A DNA stretch of 64,000 bases from Spirosoma panaciterrae DSM 21099. Lineage in GTDB: Bacteria; Bacteroidota; Bacteroidia; Cytophagales; Spirosomataceae. This document shows positions 1 through 8,088 of the stretch, piece by piece. The position numbers were made by a program, and so were the translations under genes. The stretch spans positions 124,001 through 188,000 of the forward strand of contig NZ_KB893177.1 of assembly GCF_000374025.1 (NCBI RefSeq), written 5' to 3'. Positions within the stretch are counted from its first letter, which is position 1; each line of letters opens with the position of its first letter. The notes beneath the pieces are model-generated. The model saw only the letters and a program-made list of their open reading frames with translations. It did not search any database and had not been told where the DNA came from.

Positions 1-1110
1 ACGACTTTCTGCGATTATTTCCGCATTCGGTATGGGCGCGCTGCCGAGCTGCTATCAGCCGTTATGGTGATTCCATCCTATTTTAGCTGGATTGCCGCCC
101 AGTTGATTGCTATCGGCATTGTCCTGAGCGTTGTGACCGACATACCGCGCGAATACTGCATCATGGCCAGTGCGGCTATCGTCATGATTTATACGCTATT
201 GGGCGGTATGTGGTCGATTTCCGTGACAGATTTCTTTCATAATTTAATTATCATTCTGGCTCTGGCAGTTCTGGCAGTATTACTCTGGAACGAAGTAGGT
301 GGTTGGGAAACCATTCGACAGCGCACTTCGGCTGGATTCTTTCGCTTAGTACCCGACAATACTGGCAAGGATTGGTTAGCGTACCTAGCTGCCTGGATAA
401 CTATCGGTCTGGGTTCTATCCCACAGCAGGACGTATTTCAGCGGGTTATGTCGGCCAAATCGGAAACGATTTCAGTGCGGGCATCCTACCTGGCTTCGGG
501 CATGTATCTAACCATTGCCATGCTGCCGCTTTTTATTGCCTTGAGTGCCAAGATCCTTCATCCCGATTTGCCCAAAGATAATCAGCTCATTATTCCAAAT
601 ATGGTGATGCGGCATGGGAGTTTACCTCTACAGATCCTGTTTTTTGGCGCTGTTACCTCAGCCATTCTGAGTGTATCGAGCGGGGCCATTCTGGCCCCAT
701 CAACCGTTTTTGGCGAGAACGTTGTCAAATTCTTCCGGCCTGATATCAGCGATGCCAATCTGTTGAAAACCATCCGTTGGGCAGTAGTTGTAATTACTGT
801 GATTTGCGTACTGATGAGCACAACCCGCGATACCAATATTTTCGACTTAGTTGGCGAATCTTCAGCTTTCAGTCTGGTATCGCTATTTGTGCCCTTAGCG
901 GCCGGAATTTACTGGAAACGGGCCACCCTGATCGGCTGTCTTTGCTCCATGGCGATTGGCTTTGTGGTCTGGCTACTCTGTCTGTGGCAACAAAGCGAAC
1001 ATCCACCCCTGCTTTGGGGATTGCTGGCCAGCACCCTCGGCATGGTTGCTGGCAGTTTATTGAGTGCAACACCCCCGATTACGAATCAAGCAAACGGCGA
1101 TGGTAATTGA
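1..1110 (+). CDS. Sodium:solute symporter (SSS family), 3' part
   Basis: The frame is open from the first base of the window, so the gene begins upstream; the first ATG at 64 is internal. The 369 visible residues form about nine hydrophobic helices with the glycine-rich, small-residue texture of sodium:solute symporters, including the GAVTSAILSVSSGAILAPST segment (around residue 215) that resembles the sodium-site helix of this family. It should be an inner-membrane, sodium-coupled importer of a small solute. The substrate cannot be read from this fragment; sugars, sialic acids and other organic acids are common in Bacteroidota. Its 3' end overlaps the convergent DinB gene by 32 bp, so the two genes share their terminal codons on opposite strands. 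Confidence 0.88.
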   Translation, partial: TTFCDYFRIRYGRAAELLSAVMVIPSYFSWIAAQLIAIGIVLSVVTDIPREYCIMASAAIVMIYTLLGGMWSISVTDFFHNLIIILALAVLAVLLWNEVGGWETIRQRTSAGFFRLVPDNTGKDWLAYLAAWITIGLGSIPQQDVFQRVMSAKSETISVRASYLASGMYLTIAMLPLFIALSAKILHPDLPKDNQLIIPNMVMRHGSLPLQILFFGAVTSAILSVSSGAILAPSTVFGENVVKFFRPDISDANLLKTIRWAVVVITVICVLMSTTRDTNIFDLVGESSAFSLVSLFVPLAAGIYWKRATLIGCLCSMAIGFVVWLLCLWQQSEHPPLLWGLLASTLGMVAGSLLSATPPITNQANGDGN

Positions 1111-1528
1111 TCTGGCCGAGATGGTATGTAAGGTGCGTCGTTAAATGAACCAGAAAGTATTCCGTTGAAGTGGGCCTCTCGAAAACCAGCATCGGGTATT
1201 CTTCGGCAAGTTGTGCTTCCGTCACATTCGAAAGTCCCTTTTCAACAACAGCCATCGTCTCATCAATTTTCGCCAGCAGTTCAGTCCGGGGGATATCTTT
1301 GAGTGAAAATTCGAGATCCCGGTGACGAACGTATCCCGTTTTACCGAATTCGGCTCCAATGTAGGTATTCAGATTACCGATCAGGTGCAGGCACAGATTA
1401 CCTGCCGAATTGGCAATATGTTCCTCCACAAGCCAAAGGTTTCGCTCGTCTTTATATAGACTGATTTCCTGCCTTAGTTTAGCAAGATCACGCTGAAACA
1501 GCGTATTCAGAACTTCCAGAAGCATCAT
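1079..1528 (-). CDS. DinB-family (DUF1572-like) protein
   Basis: A 149-residue all-helical protein of the DinB/YfiT four-helix-bundle superfamily. Visible signs are the LCLHLIGNLNTYIG segment near residue 48 and the C-terminal HLTTHLTYHLGQINYHRR segment, whose histidines fit the usual three-histidine metal site. Family members include metal-dependent thiol transferases and many proteins of unknown role, so no reaction is assigned. It lies 14 bp downstream of the Nudix gene on the same strand, probably one transcript. Its end overlaps the convergent symporter gene by 32 bp. Two ATG codons lie in tandem at the start (1528 and 1525); either could be used. Confidence 0.78.
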   Translation of the reverse strand: MMLLEVLNTLFQRDLAKLRQEISLYKDERNLWLVEEHIANSAGNLCLHLIGNLNTYIGAEFGKTGYVRHRDLEFSLKDIPRTELLAKIDETMAVVEKGLSNVTEAQLAEEYPMLVFERPTSTEYFLVHLTTHLTYHLGQINYHRRLLDS

Positions 1529-1542
1529 TTAAACTTATTATA

Positions 1543-1995
1543 TCAACCAAAATACTGTTGCTCTATACGGCCTACGTAGCCTAAATCTACAGCGCTCTCA
1601 AACCATGCCTGAAGCTGCTTCCCTACGTTTGGGTATAAATTGAGGCCATGTAGTTCAGAAACTGGTTTCCAAACCAATTCAAGCGCCGTAGTTTCGATCG
1701 GGTTTAATACGGGAATGCCCTGAAGATTCCGCCCGGCAAAGACCACGTGCAATACATCGTCGTTCCGTTGCGAAAGGAGCATTTCACCCGCCAGAATCAT
1801 TTCGCCAACGTCGACCGAAACTCCTAGCTCTTCCTGAACTTCCCGAACAATCGTTTCGGGTAAGGTTTCATTCCGGTCGGGGCTACCACCTGGCAACGCA
1901 AATACATCATGCCCACCGTAAGAATAACGCATGAATAATACTTCAACATTGCTGGCTGTTTGCTGCCAGATTAGGGCACATGGACGAACTTTCAT
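1543..1995 (-). CDS. Nudix hydrolase
   Basis: A 150-residue protein with a complete Nudix box (G-x5-E-x7-R-E-x2-E-E-x-G). The residues seen are Gly37, Glu43, Arg51, Glu52, Glu55, Glu56 and Gly58. Members hydrolyse nucleoside-diphosphate-linked compounds, using the box glutamates to bind magnesium. The substrate class (for example oxidised nucleotides or ADP-ribose) cannot be decided from the sequence. The length is that of a single-domain cytosolic Nudix enzyme. It is followed after 14 bp by the DinB-family gene, suggesting co-transcription. A small hairpin element (2015-2053) sits just upstream of its start. Confidence 0.9.
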   Translation of the reverse strand: MKVRPCALIWQQTASNVEVLFMRYSYGGHDVFALPGGSPDRNETLPETIVREVQEELGVSVDVGEMILAGEMLLSQRNDDVLHVVFAGRNLQGIPVLNPIETTALELVWKPVSELHGLNLYPNVGKQLQAWFESAVDLGYVGRIEQQYFG

Positions 1996-2014
1996 GCTGC
2001 CAACTTAAACAAAG

Positions 2015-2053
2015 CGGTCGTCTTTCCCAATTTATCACTGGCAAAGACGACCG
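2015..2053. repeat. Hairpin element, copy 1
   Basis: An inverted repeat with perfect 11-bp arms (CGGTCGTCTTT and AAAGACGACCG) around a 17-base loop. The loop sequence TTTCCCAATTTATCA recurs, with one extra T, in a second hairpin at 3416-3453 whose outer stem is also CG(G/A)TCG-type. It lies 19 bp upstream of the Nudix start on the minus strand, so it could be part of that gene's leader or a small repeated element. Confidence 0.6.
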
Positions 2054-2070
2054 TAAATGAGGTCAAGACT

Positions 2071-2147
2071 GGTCAAATAGTGTCAAAAGTGGTCAGATAA
2101 TGTAGCAACTCTTGACCACTCTTGACCACTCTTGACACTATTTGACC
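2071..2147. terminator. TGACCA-word hairpin after dps
   Basis: Perfect 16-bp arms (2071-2086 and 2132-2147) separated by 45 bp. The spacer adds two tandem copies of the 10-mer TTGACCACTC. It lies just downstream of the dps stop codon, where a terminator is expected. The same TGACC words form the hairpins at 56914-56988 and 59115-59180. Confidence 0.55.
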
Positions 2148-2159
2148 ACTTTTTAACTA

Positions 2160-2666
2160 TTAACTTAAATCCCGGCTGGTCTCGAACAGGAACCAGGTAC
2201 GTCGCTCGGTTTCGTCGATGAAATTTTCAAGTAAGCTGGCTGTGGCTACGTCTTCGGCATCATCGGCAATTTGGTGGGCGTCGCGCATATTTTTTGCCAT
2301 TTTCCGATTCTCTTCTTCGAGGTCTTTCAGCATATCGATTGGCTTCACAAAGTCCTCGTCATTATCCTTCACCCGCTGCAACTGCGCAATATGCGCCACC
2401 GAGCGGATGGTATTAGCGCCTATTTTCCGAACCCGTTCGGCCAATGGATCGATGGTCGCAAAAATCTGATCAGCCTGCTCATCGAGTAGCAGGTGGTAAT
2501 CGCGGAAATGGCGACCGGATACGTGCCAGTGATAATTTTTGGTTTTGATGTAGAGGGCAAAGGCGTCGGCAACCAGACGATTCAAGGCTTCAGCCACTTT
2601 TTCGCGTCCTTTTTCTTTTAGATCGGACGGTGTATCCAGCTCTTCAATTTGATTGATAGCTTTCAT
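2160..2666 (-). CDS. dps: Dps-family DNA-protection ferritin
   Basis: A 168-residue helical protein of the Dps/ferritin-like family. These assemble into 12-subunit shells that oxidise and store iron with hydrogen peroxide and protect DNA in starvation or oxidative stress. The ferroxidase ligands occur with exact family spacing: His46 (in NYHWHVSG), His58, Asp73 and Glu77. The N-terminus is short and not very lysine-rich, so DNA binding is less certain than iron oxidation. It stands alone on the minus strand, with a TGACCA-word hairpin directly after the stop. It is divergent from the small toxin-antitoxin-like locus. Confidence 0.93.
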   Translation of the reverse strand: MKAINQIEELDTPSDLKEKGREKVAEALNRLVADAFALYIKTKNYHWHVSGRHFRDYHLLLDEQADQIFATIDPLAERVRKIGANTIRSVAHIAQLQRVKDNDEDFVKPIDMLKDLEEENRKMAKNMRDAHQIADDAEDVATASLLENFIDETERRTWFLFETSRDLS

Positions 2667-2770
2667 GAATGCTATGTGGTTTTAAACAAACATCTGTTTT
2701 AAGGAAAACTACGTTTACCCCGCATTGTTCGCTCAAATGAGCAGAACCTCCCAACCTAATCCACTGTTAC

Positions 2771-2778
2771 TATCTTTG
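2771..2778 (+). promoter_or_regulatory. Putative -7 element of the antitoxin/doc locus
   Basis: TATCTTTG matches the Bacteroidota -7 consensus TAnnTTTG and lies 16 bp before the ATG at 2795. No clear TTTG -33 element was seen at the right distance, so this is tentative. Confidence 0.4.
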
Positions 2779-2794
2779 TAAAAATGCTACATCC

Positions 2795-2989
2795 ATGACA
2801 GCAACGGAGAAAGAGGAGGTTAAGGGGATCATCCGCGAAATGATGCACGAAAACAAAGATTTTTTCAAAGACATTATCCGCGAAATTATTGAAGAAGACA
2901 CTAGCCGATCTGACCGAAAGGCAAAAATTGACGCGATTATCAAACGGGATTTTAAACGCTACGAAAACGTATTTAAGGCCTTGGCGTAA
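2795..2989 (+). CDS. Small charged protein, likely antitoxin of the Doc locus
   Basis: A 64-residue, very acidic and lysine-rich, mostly helical protein. It has no domain I recognise by name. Its stop codon overlaps the start of the following doc-like frame (TAATG), the translational coupling typical of toxin-antitoxin pairs. Its size and charge suit the antitoxin that would cap the Fic/Doc active site. The antitoxin role is inferred from position. The toxin is interrupted, so the antitoxin may be a remnant or may still act in trans. Confidence 0.6.
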   Translation: MTATEKEEVKGIIREMMHENKDFFKDIIREIIEEDTSRSDRKAKIDAIIKRDFKRYENVFKALA

Positions 2990-3390
2990 TGGAGTATCTG
3001 GAGAAGGAAGATATACTGTATATTAACTTCTTAACCATTCAGCATGTGGGTGGCAATTTCGTTCCACCCAGCAATTTTCTCCATGAAGAAAATTTAGACT
3101 ACTTATTGGAAGCGGTACAAGCGGATATGTTTGGCTAGTCTCTTTATCCAGAAATTTATCAGAAAGCGGGTTTGTATATGTACAATATCATCTGCAACCA
3201 CATTTTTCAGGATGGTAATAAACGTACAGGTTTGCAGGCAGCACTAATTTTCCTTCTTCTTAATGAATATAGGTTTGCAGAACTGGTTGATGACGATTTA
3301 TTAACCCAATTTACGCTTGACGAAGCATCAGGTTTCCATTCTCTCGAGAGTGTACTGGAGTGGTTCAAAACCTATATTCAGCCGTTGTAA
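2989..3390 (+). pseudogene. doc: doc-like Fic/Doc toxin with an in-frame amber codon
   Basis: The frame from ATG 2989 reads through a Doc-like N-terminus to TAG at 3136-3138 and then continues in the same frame to TAA at 3390, about 133 codons in all. The part after the stop holds the Fic/Doc core HIFQDGNKR, matching the H-x-F-x-D/E-G-N-K-R consensus, then a helical C-terminus. The text around the stop reads FG*SLYP; Doc relatives commonly have a glutamine here (FGxxLYP), and CAG to TAG is a single base change. Doc enzymes phosphorylate elongation factor Tu and halt translation, so loss of the toxin is plausible. Alternatives are a sequencing error, amber read-through, or internal initiation at ATG 3172, which would lack the N-terminal helices. 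Confidence 0.8.
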
Positions 3391-3415
3391 TAATGACCTT
3401 TGTCCTGTAAAAGAG

Positions 3416-3453
3416 CGATCGTTTCCCTAATTTATCATCAGAATAGACGGTCG
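3416..3453. repeat. Hairpin element, copy 2
   Basis: A diverged second copy of the element at 2015-2053. The outer stem is CGATCG/CGGTCG (imperfect), with the shared loop TTTCCCTAATTTATCA. It is followed on the + strand by CCCTTTTATA. It lies between the convergent doc remnant and the SDR gene, where it could also act as a weak terminator. Confidence 0.5.
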
Positions 3454-3485
3454 CCCTTTTATACAATATCTCTTTTGCCAACAGG

Positions 3486-4238
3486 CTACAGATTACTGAA
3501 GCCGCCATCCAGTAGTAAATCCCCCCCGGTCATATAGGACGAATCGCCAGAAGCCAGAAACAAAAAGCCTTTCGCCATTTCCTCAACTGTGCCCGCGCGT
3601 TTCATGGGTGTTACGGTCGCAAAAAAGCTGTTTATCTCATCAATCTGTGCAGCTCCCCAGCCTGCCTTTTCAAAGATAGGCGTATCAATCGAACCGGGCG
3701 ATAAGGCATTTACCCGGATGTTTTTGCTAACTAATTCAGCAGCAAAAGCCCTTACCAACGCTCGTTCCGCTGCTTTTGACGACAAATAGGCCGCTCCACC
3801 CGCTATACCTTTATTGGCCACAGTAGAGGAGGTAACCACGATTGAAGCACCCTCATTTAAGTAAGGTAGTGCTTTCTGTACAGTGAAAAAGACGCCTTTG
3901 TAATTGATATCGCTTATTGTATCAAACATCTCCTCGGTAAAATTTTCTAGTGGAGAAATCATCACAATACCCGCATTCACGATTAATACATCTATTTTAC
4001 CGAATGTGCTTTCAACTTTTTTATAGACCGGCTCAATGCTACTGATATCGGATACATCGCTAACGAAGCCAATAGCTCCCTGCCCAATTTCGGCCGTAGC
4101 ACTCTTGATGGTGGCCTCATTTCGGCCTGTGATCGTAACGTTAGCGCCTTCTTTGGCGAATAATTTGGCGGTTGCAAACCCAATACCGCTATTACCTCCC
4201 GTAATTACGGCTACTTTCCCTGCTAATTTCTGTGACAT
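3486..4238 (-). CDS. Short-chain dehydrogenase/reductase
   Basis: A 250-residue classical SDR. The Rossmann motif TGGNSGIG is near residue 12, NAG near residue 87, and the catalytic Ser and Y-x3-K (YLSSK) near 140-157. The TGR after the second strand suggests NADP(H) preference. The C-terminal GGDLLLDGGF is the family ending. The ATG at 4238 is preferred because it gives a standard SDR N-terminus; the upstream GTG at 4259 adds seven residues. The substrate is unknown. It follows the Crp-type regulator gene by 83 bp on the same strand. A second SDR of the same type lies at 21038-21781. Confidence 0.9.
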   Translation of the reverse strand: MSQKLAGKVAVITGGNSGIGFATAKLFAKEGANVTITGRNEATIKSATAEIGQGAIGFVSDVSDISSIEPVYKKVESTFGKIDVLIVNAGIVMISPLENFTEEMFDTISDINYKGVFFTVQKALPYLNEGASIVVTSSTVANKGIAGGAAYLSSKAAERALVRAFAAELVSKNIRVNALSPGSIDTPIFEKAGWGAAQIDEINSFFATVTPMKRAGTVEEMAKGFLFLASGDSSYMTGGDLLLDGGFSNL

Positions 4239-4321
4239 TTTCGTGTGTTTTAACGCCACAAAATTGACCGCAGCGGCAGGGCTTTAAAATGAACTAGCTT
4301 AGGAAAAACGCTTGAACCAGT

Positions 4322-4912
4322 TCAACTTTTTCGCTTAACCTTATCATGCCTGATTTTAGAAAGAAACTCAGTAGTCATCCCCAAATAGGAAGCAATGGCA
4401 TATTGAGGCAACCGCTGCGCTGCCGTAGGATACGCTTCCAGAAAGTCATTATACCGCTCTTCGGCTGTGCGGGTTAGAGCTGAAATAATCCGCCGTTGGT
4501 GATAAGCCGCCGTTCGTTCGGCACCTATTCTGAAAAATGTTTCGAATTTATGATTCGCAGCTTTAAGACGCTGTTCGGTCATGTAGTCTATTTGAACTAA
4601 GGTGCTGTCTTCCATCGCCACAACAAATAGAGTAGCTGGCTTTTGGTACAAATAGCTGTTATAGTCAGATATCCACCAGTCCTCCAAGGCAAACTGTACT
4701 GTGTGCTCAGCACCATTTTGATCAACCACATACGATCGTAAGGCCCCCTGCAACACATAGCTTCTATGGGTAGCCACAAAATCTGGCTGAATGATAAACT
4801 GTTTCTTCTTAACCTTTTTCAGTTTAAAGACCGCAAGCAGTTCCTGCAGCTCTTCGTCAGTCAACGCAACTCGTGCCTGAATATGCCGAACGAACGGATC
4901 AAGTGCGTCCAT
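4322..4912 (-). CDS. Crp/Fnr-family transcriptional regulator
   Basis: A 196-residue protein with an N-terminal cyclic-nucleotide-binding-type beta-roll (roughly residues 25-115) and a C-terminal helical part containing LPQYAIASYLGMTTEFLSKI, the recognition-helix region of Crp/Fnr proteins. Cysteines for an Fnr iron-sulfur cluster are absent. This form is common in Bacteroidota. The start codon directly follows the TAA of lhgO with no gap, so the two are translationally linked. The effector and target genes are unknown; control of its own operon or of the downstream SDR is a reasonable guess. Confidence 0.85.
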   Translation of the reverse strand: MDALDPFVRHIQARVALTDEELQELLAVFKLKKVKKKQFIIQPDFVATHRSYVLQGALRSYVVDQNGAEHTVQFALEDWWISDYNSYLYQKPATLFVVAMEDSTLVQIDYMTEQRLKAANHKFETFFRIGAERTAAYHQRRIISALTRTAEERYNDFLEAYPTAAQRLPQYAIASYLGMTTEFLSKIRHDKVKRKS

Positions 4913-6109
4913 TTAAAAACGAGCCAGAACCTTCTCCGATACGGTTTTGCCAATGGATAACGACGAAGTTGCCGCTGGCGAAGGCGCATTCACGACATTG
5001 ATGGCTTTATCGGTTTCCAGTATGGCAAAATCGTCCAGCAAGCCGCCTGTACGGTCACAAGCCTGGGCACGAACACCTGCCCCACCCGGCTCCAGATCAG
5101 CTTCCTGAACTTCAGGAATCAATGCCTGTAACGCTTTGGTGAAAGCCGCTTTCGAGAACGAACGGTACATTTCACCTAAGCCCGTTTCCCAGTATTTAGC
5201 CGCTACTTTCTGAAAACCCGGCCATGAGAGCGTTTCAAATAGCTCTTTCAGGTTGATATCCGACTTTTTATAGCCTTCGCGCTGAAAGGCCAGTACGGCA
5301 TTCGGACCTGCCTCTACGCCACCGTGAATCATACGGGTGAAGTGAACCCCCAAAAATGGAAAGTTAGGATCAGGAACGGGATAAATCAGGTTTTTGACCA
5401 GGTACTCTTTCTGCGGTTTGATCTGATAATATTCCCCCCGAAACGGTACAATCCTGACGTTGACCGATTCGCGTTGGGTAAGCTGCGCAATTTTATCGGA
5501 ATAAAGCCCGGCACAGTTTACCACAAGCCTGGTTTCGTAACGACCTTTGTCGGTCACTACAATGCTCAGGCTATTGCCGGGTGTAACCTGCTCCACACGC
5601 TCGTTGAATCGGATTTCTCCACCCAAAGCCTGAAATTTAGACGCGTATTTTTCAGCTACCTGCTTATAATCGATAATACCCGTTTGCGGTACGAACATCC
5701 CGGCTACACCATTGACGTGCGGCTCAATCTCCCGCATTTCAGCCAGCGATAGTTTTTTTAGACCACCTAATCCATTTTGCTGGCCGCGTTGATACAGGGT
5801 TTCCAATTGAGGGACTTCTTCTGGCCTGGTCGCTACCACGATTTTGCCACACAATTCGTAGGGGATGCCTTCGGTATCACAGAAATCGATCAGCATCTGA
5901 TAGCCCCGAATACAATTGGTCGCTTTCAGACTACCCGGTTTATAATATAACCCGGAGTGAATCACTCCACTGTTGTGTCCGGTTTGATGACGTGCCACAA
6001 ACGGCTCCTTTTCAAGCAGGATGATCGAGAGTTGCGGGCGCTGTTGCTTTAATTGTAAAGCGGTAGCCAGTCCAACGATTCCACCGCCAATGATTACTAC
6101 GTCTGTCAT
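4913..6109 (-). CDS. lhgO: L-2-hydroxyglutarate oxidase (LhgO family)
   Basis: A 398-residue FAD-dependent oxidoreductase. The N-terminal dinucleotide-binding motif GGGIVG is followed by the family signature HQTGHNSGVIHSGLYYKPGS near residue 40, and the C-terminus has a glycine-rich FAD-contact segment around GGAGVRAQ. LhgO oxidises L-2-hydroxyglutarate to 2-oxoglutarate, passing electrons to the quinone pool, and removes a toxic by-product. ATG 6109 is chosen because it begins MTDVVIIGGG. A longer frame from 6175 would start inside the upstream gene's terminator hairpin. It is followed without a gap by the Crp-type regulator. Confidence 0.9.
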   Translation of the reverse strand: MTDVVIIGGGIVGLATALQLKQQRPQLSIILLEKEPFVARHQTGHNSGVIHSGLYYKPGSLKATNCIRGYQMLIDFCDTEGIPYELCGKIVVATRPEEVPQLETLYQRGQQNGLGGLKKLSLAEMREIEPHVNGVAGMFVPQTGIIDYKQVAEKYASKFQALGGEIRFNERVEQVTPGNSLSIVVTDKGRYETRLVVNCAGLYSDKIAQLTQRESVNVRIVPFRGEYYQIKPQKEYLVKNLIYPVPDPNFPFLGVHFTRMIHGGVEAGPNAVLAFQREGYKKSDINLKELFETLSWPGFQKVAAKYWETGLGEMYRSFSKAAFTKALQALIPEVQEADLEPGGAGVRAQACDRTGGLLDDFAILETDKAINVVNAPSPAATSSLSIGKTVSEKVLARF

Positions 6110-6143
6110 AATTAACAAAGGTACGGCGGAACGGCAAAAAAAT

Positions 6144-6170
6144 GGGCGCAACGAGATTTTCGTTGCGCCC
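6144..6170 (-). terminator. Rho-independent terminator
   Basis: Perfect 11-bp GC-rich arms (GGGCGCAACGA and TCGTTGCGCCC) around a 5-base loop, followed on the minus strand by a run of seven T. It ends transcription from the gene at 6316-7575 and separates it from lhgO. Confidence 0.85.
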
Positions 6171-6315
6171 TTCATCCTTTAGCTGTCGTTTACTGTTCCA
6201 ATATCGTACACCTAAAACGGGAATATTTAGGTTGTATTTTATCCAAAGATGCCCTTCTGGAGTGTTTCCTGGGCTATTTTGGATGAATGGATAATTTAAA
6301 CGACGAACGGCAGCA

Positions 6316-7575
6316 TTAACGCAGTTGCCCCTCAATCCAGTCGAGGCCACGTTGATAGAGCGCATGGGCAAAGTGAACCCGATTATCGAAGTCAGCATCT
6401 GCCGTACGACCTTCTTTCATAAACTGCCGTACCAAACGAGCATTTTCCAGAGCCTGAGGTTGCTCATGTTCGGTTTCGGTCTGGGTACGGAACGCAGCAA
6501 AGGCAGGCGAGTCGCCTTCGAAATGTTGAAAAAATAAATGGCCACGGGGCGTTCTGACCGCGCACAATACCCCACAAGCCCGGCTGGTCGATGGGGCCAA
6601 ACTTCCCTCCAGCCCCCGCTTAAGAACCAGAACACCATCAAAACCCGCCAAAAGCGCCAGTTCAGCCATTTTCATCTGGTACGTAATATGGAAAACAGAC
6701 GTAACCAAAATTTGGGCATGGCAGGGGTTCAATACTTTTTCGAGGGTTGCCAGAAACGGGCGTTTGATAATAACCTGCCGGCGCTCAACCCACCGATTCA
6801 ACGCAGGTGACAGCGCTTTCTGGTCGAGCACCCAGCCATAATTTGCCAACGGTGTATCAAGCTCATGGTTACTTTGCAGAAACTGACACCCCAGATTCAT
6901 GTACAAATCCAATGCATTGAGGGTAAACTTTGGCCCACCTGACCGGCCAACCAGCGACACGGCTCCATAACCCCGCTTCTGAAAGAACTGGGCCAATAGC
7001 GGAGTTATCAGGTAACTATTCTCAACCCCATCGAACGGTTCGGCAAGTTGAATCAACGGGCGATCGGCACAACTCATGGACCCAAATCCAGGCGAAAATG
7101 TACGTTCGGCCGCCCGCATAAGCCCCAGATACTCGTCGTTGGTTTCGTGTCGAACACGCAGGATGCTGGCTGCCAACGCCCGAAACACCTCACAGTCGTT
7201 CTGACCGAACAAATAATCGCCCAGTTGTTCGGCTTCCGTCACCTGTAAATGCCCCCCTCGCACCAGTTTGGTAGCAACAGGCAATAAACGGTCGGGTAAG
7301 CCAGGACAAATTTTATTGATAAAAAATGTAGGGTGCGAAAAAGCGCCTTTACCAATTAACTCCTCCAGGGTTCGCTCTTCCTGTGTTGGCCCTTTCGCTA
7401 CCAAGGCGCCCCAAAAGGCGCCCCGCTGCAAAGGGTGGCTCATCGGGTCGGTTAGTGCGGTACGACACTCAGACAGTAAATCGGGCGGTAGCGGCTTACT
7501 TCCGTATTTTCCAATGCCAATGTGTTTAATCCCTCGGCCCAGTGGCGTATCAGTAGCAGGAGTATTCAGAACCAT
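6316..7575 (-). CDS. Anthranilate-phosphoribosyltransferase-like protein (glycosyltransferase family 3 fold)
   Basis: A 419-residue protein resembling the TrpD-like/nucleoside-phosphorylase fold. It has an N-terminal helical domain (HPLQRGAFWGALVAKGPTQE near residue 47), a central alpha/beta body with GYGAVSLVGRSGGPKFTLNA near residue 205, and a later LALLAGFDGVLVLKRGLEGS segment like the phosphoribosyl-binding region. Canonical TrpD is shorter (about 340 residues) and has a KHGNR motif that is not seen here, so true anthranilate activity is doubtful. Relatives of unknown substrate occur in Bacteroidota. It is monocistronic, ended by the hairpin at 6144-6170. Confidence 0.6.
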   Translation of the reverse strand: MVLNTPATDTPLGRGIKHIGIGKYGSKPLPPDLLSECRTALTDPMSHPLQRGAFWGALVAKGPTQEERTLEELIGKGAFSHPTFFINKICPGLPDRLLPVATKLVRGGHLQVTEAEQLGDYLFGQNDCEVFRALAASILRVRHETNDEYLGLMRAAERTFSPGFGSMSCADRPLIQLAEPFDGVENSYLITPLLAQFFQKRGYGAVSLVGRSGGPKFTLNALDLYMNLGCQFLQSNHELDTPLANYGWVLDQKALSPALNRWVERRQVIIKRPFLATLEKVLNPCHAQILVTSVFHITYQMKMAELALLAGFDGVLVLKRGLEGSLAPSTSRACGVLCAVRTPRGHLFFQHFEGDSPAFAAFRTQTETEHEQPQALENARLVRQFMKEGRTADADFDNRVHFAHALYQRGLDWIEGQLR

Positions 7576-8088
7576 ATAAAATACGGGTTTGACTGACGAA
7601 CGTACCTAGGTAAAAGTAAACAAAAAGAACACGAACCGATGACAATAGCCTCGGAAAGTGAGCGTATTGCCGTTTCATTCTTTACTCATTCATGATAAAT
7701 CCGAATACGATCCAAAAACGGCTCAAGTCACCTACTTTCTAACTGACTATCTGCTAGTTATAAATTTTTACGATAACTTGCAGATAAACCAGTCACTTTA
7801 TTTCGGTTTATGGACTCCTATCCGCTTACGTTTTTCAAAGGCGCAATCGCTTTGTCATTCCTCAAGCGCCCTCGCTATGAGAAGAAGGATTTATTCTTCA
7901 CCGTTCCGTGGCACTTCGGCAGGAAGCGTTTCTAAAGAAATTTTGCTTTTGTATAAGCCACTACGCGATTTTGATTGTTCAATCGTTACACAAAAAGCCG
8001 CGTATGGTCAGAAACGACACCGGCACGGCTCTTTGTAAAGTCCTGAATCACCTACTTTTGTACCCGAATTAATTGTTTTTCGGCATAA
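7576..8088. other. 513-bp intergenic region between divergent genes
   Basis: This holds the upstream regions of the TrpD-like gene (minus) and the SNF2 gene (plus). A 126-codon GTG frame (7658-8038) and a 41-codon ATG frame (7810-7935) are open here, but neither resembles a known protein, so neither is annotated as a gene. Apart from the promoter-like elements at 8032-8060 I see no further structure. Confidence 0.5.
8032..8060 (+). promoter_or_regulatory. Bacteroidota-type promoter of the SNF2 gene
   Basis: TTTG at 8032-8035, a 17-bp spacer and TACTTTTG at 8053-8060 match the -33 TTTG and -7 TAnnTTTG elements of the Bacteroidota housekeeping sigma factor. The start codon follows 28 bp later. 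Confidence 0.6.

Noticed and set aside
2015..3453. An insertion sequence bounded by the two similar hairpins
   Set aside because: No transposase or target-site duplication is visible between them, and the enclosed genes (dps, doc locus) are ordinary, so only a repeat pair is claimed.
6110..6175. N-terminal extension of the lhgO frame (22 residues)
   Set aside because: The extension is encoded in the upstream gene's terminator hairpin, and the FAD motif begins naturally at the ATG at 6109.
7810..7935. 41-codon ATG frame with a basic, aromatic C-terminus
   Set aside because: Too short to judge and without a recognised family; coding is possible but unsupported.
7658..8038. A 126-codon GTG-start open frame between the TrpD-like and SNF2 genes
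   Set aside because: No ATG, no recognisable domain, an odd composition with serine/arginine-rich runs, and it ends at the helicase promoter. More likely non-coding.
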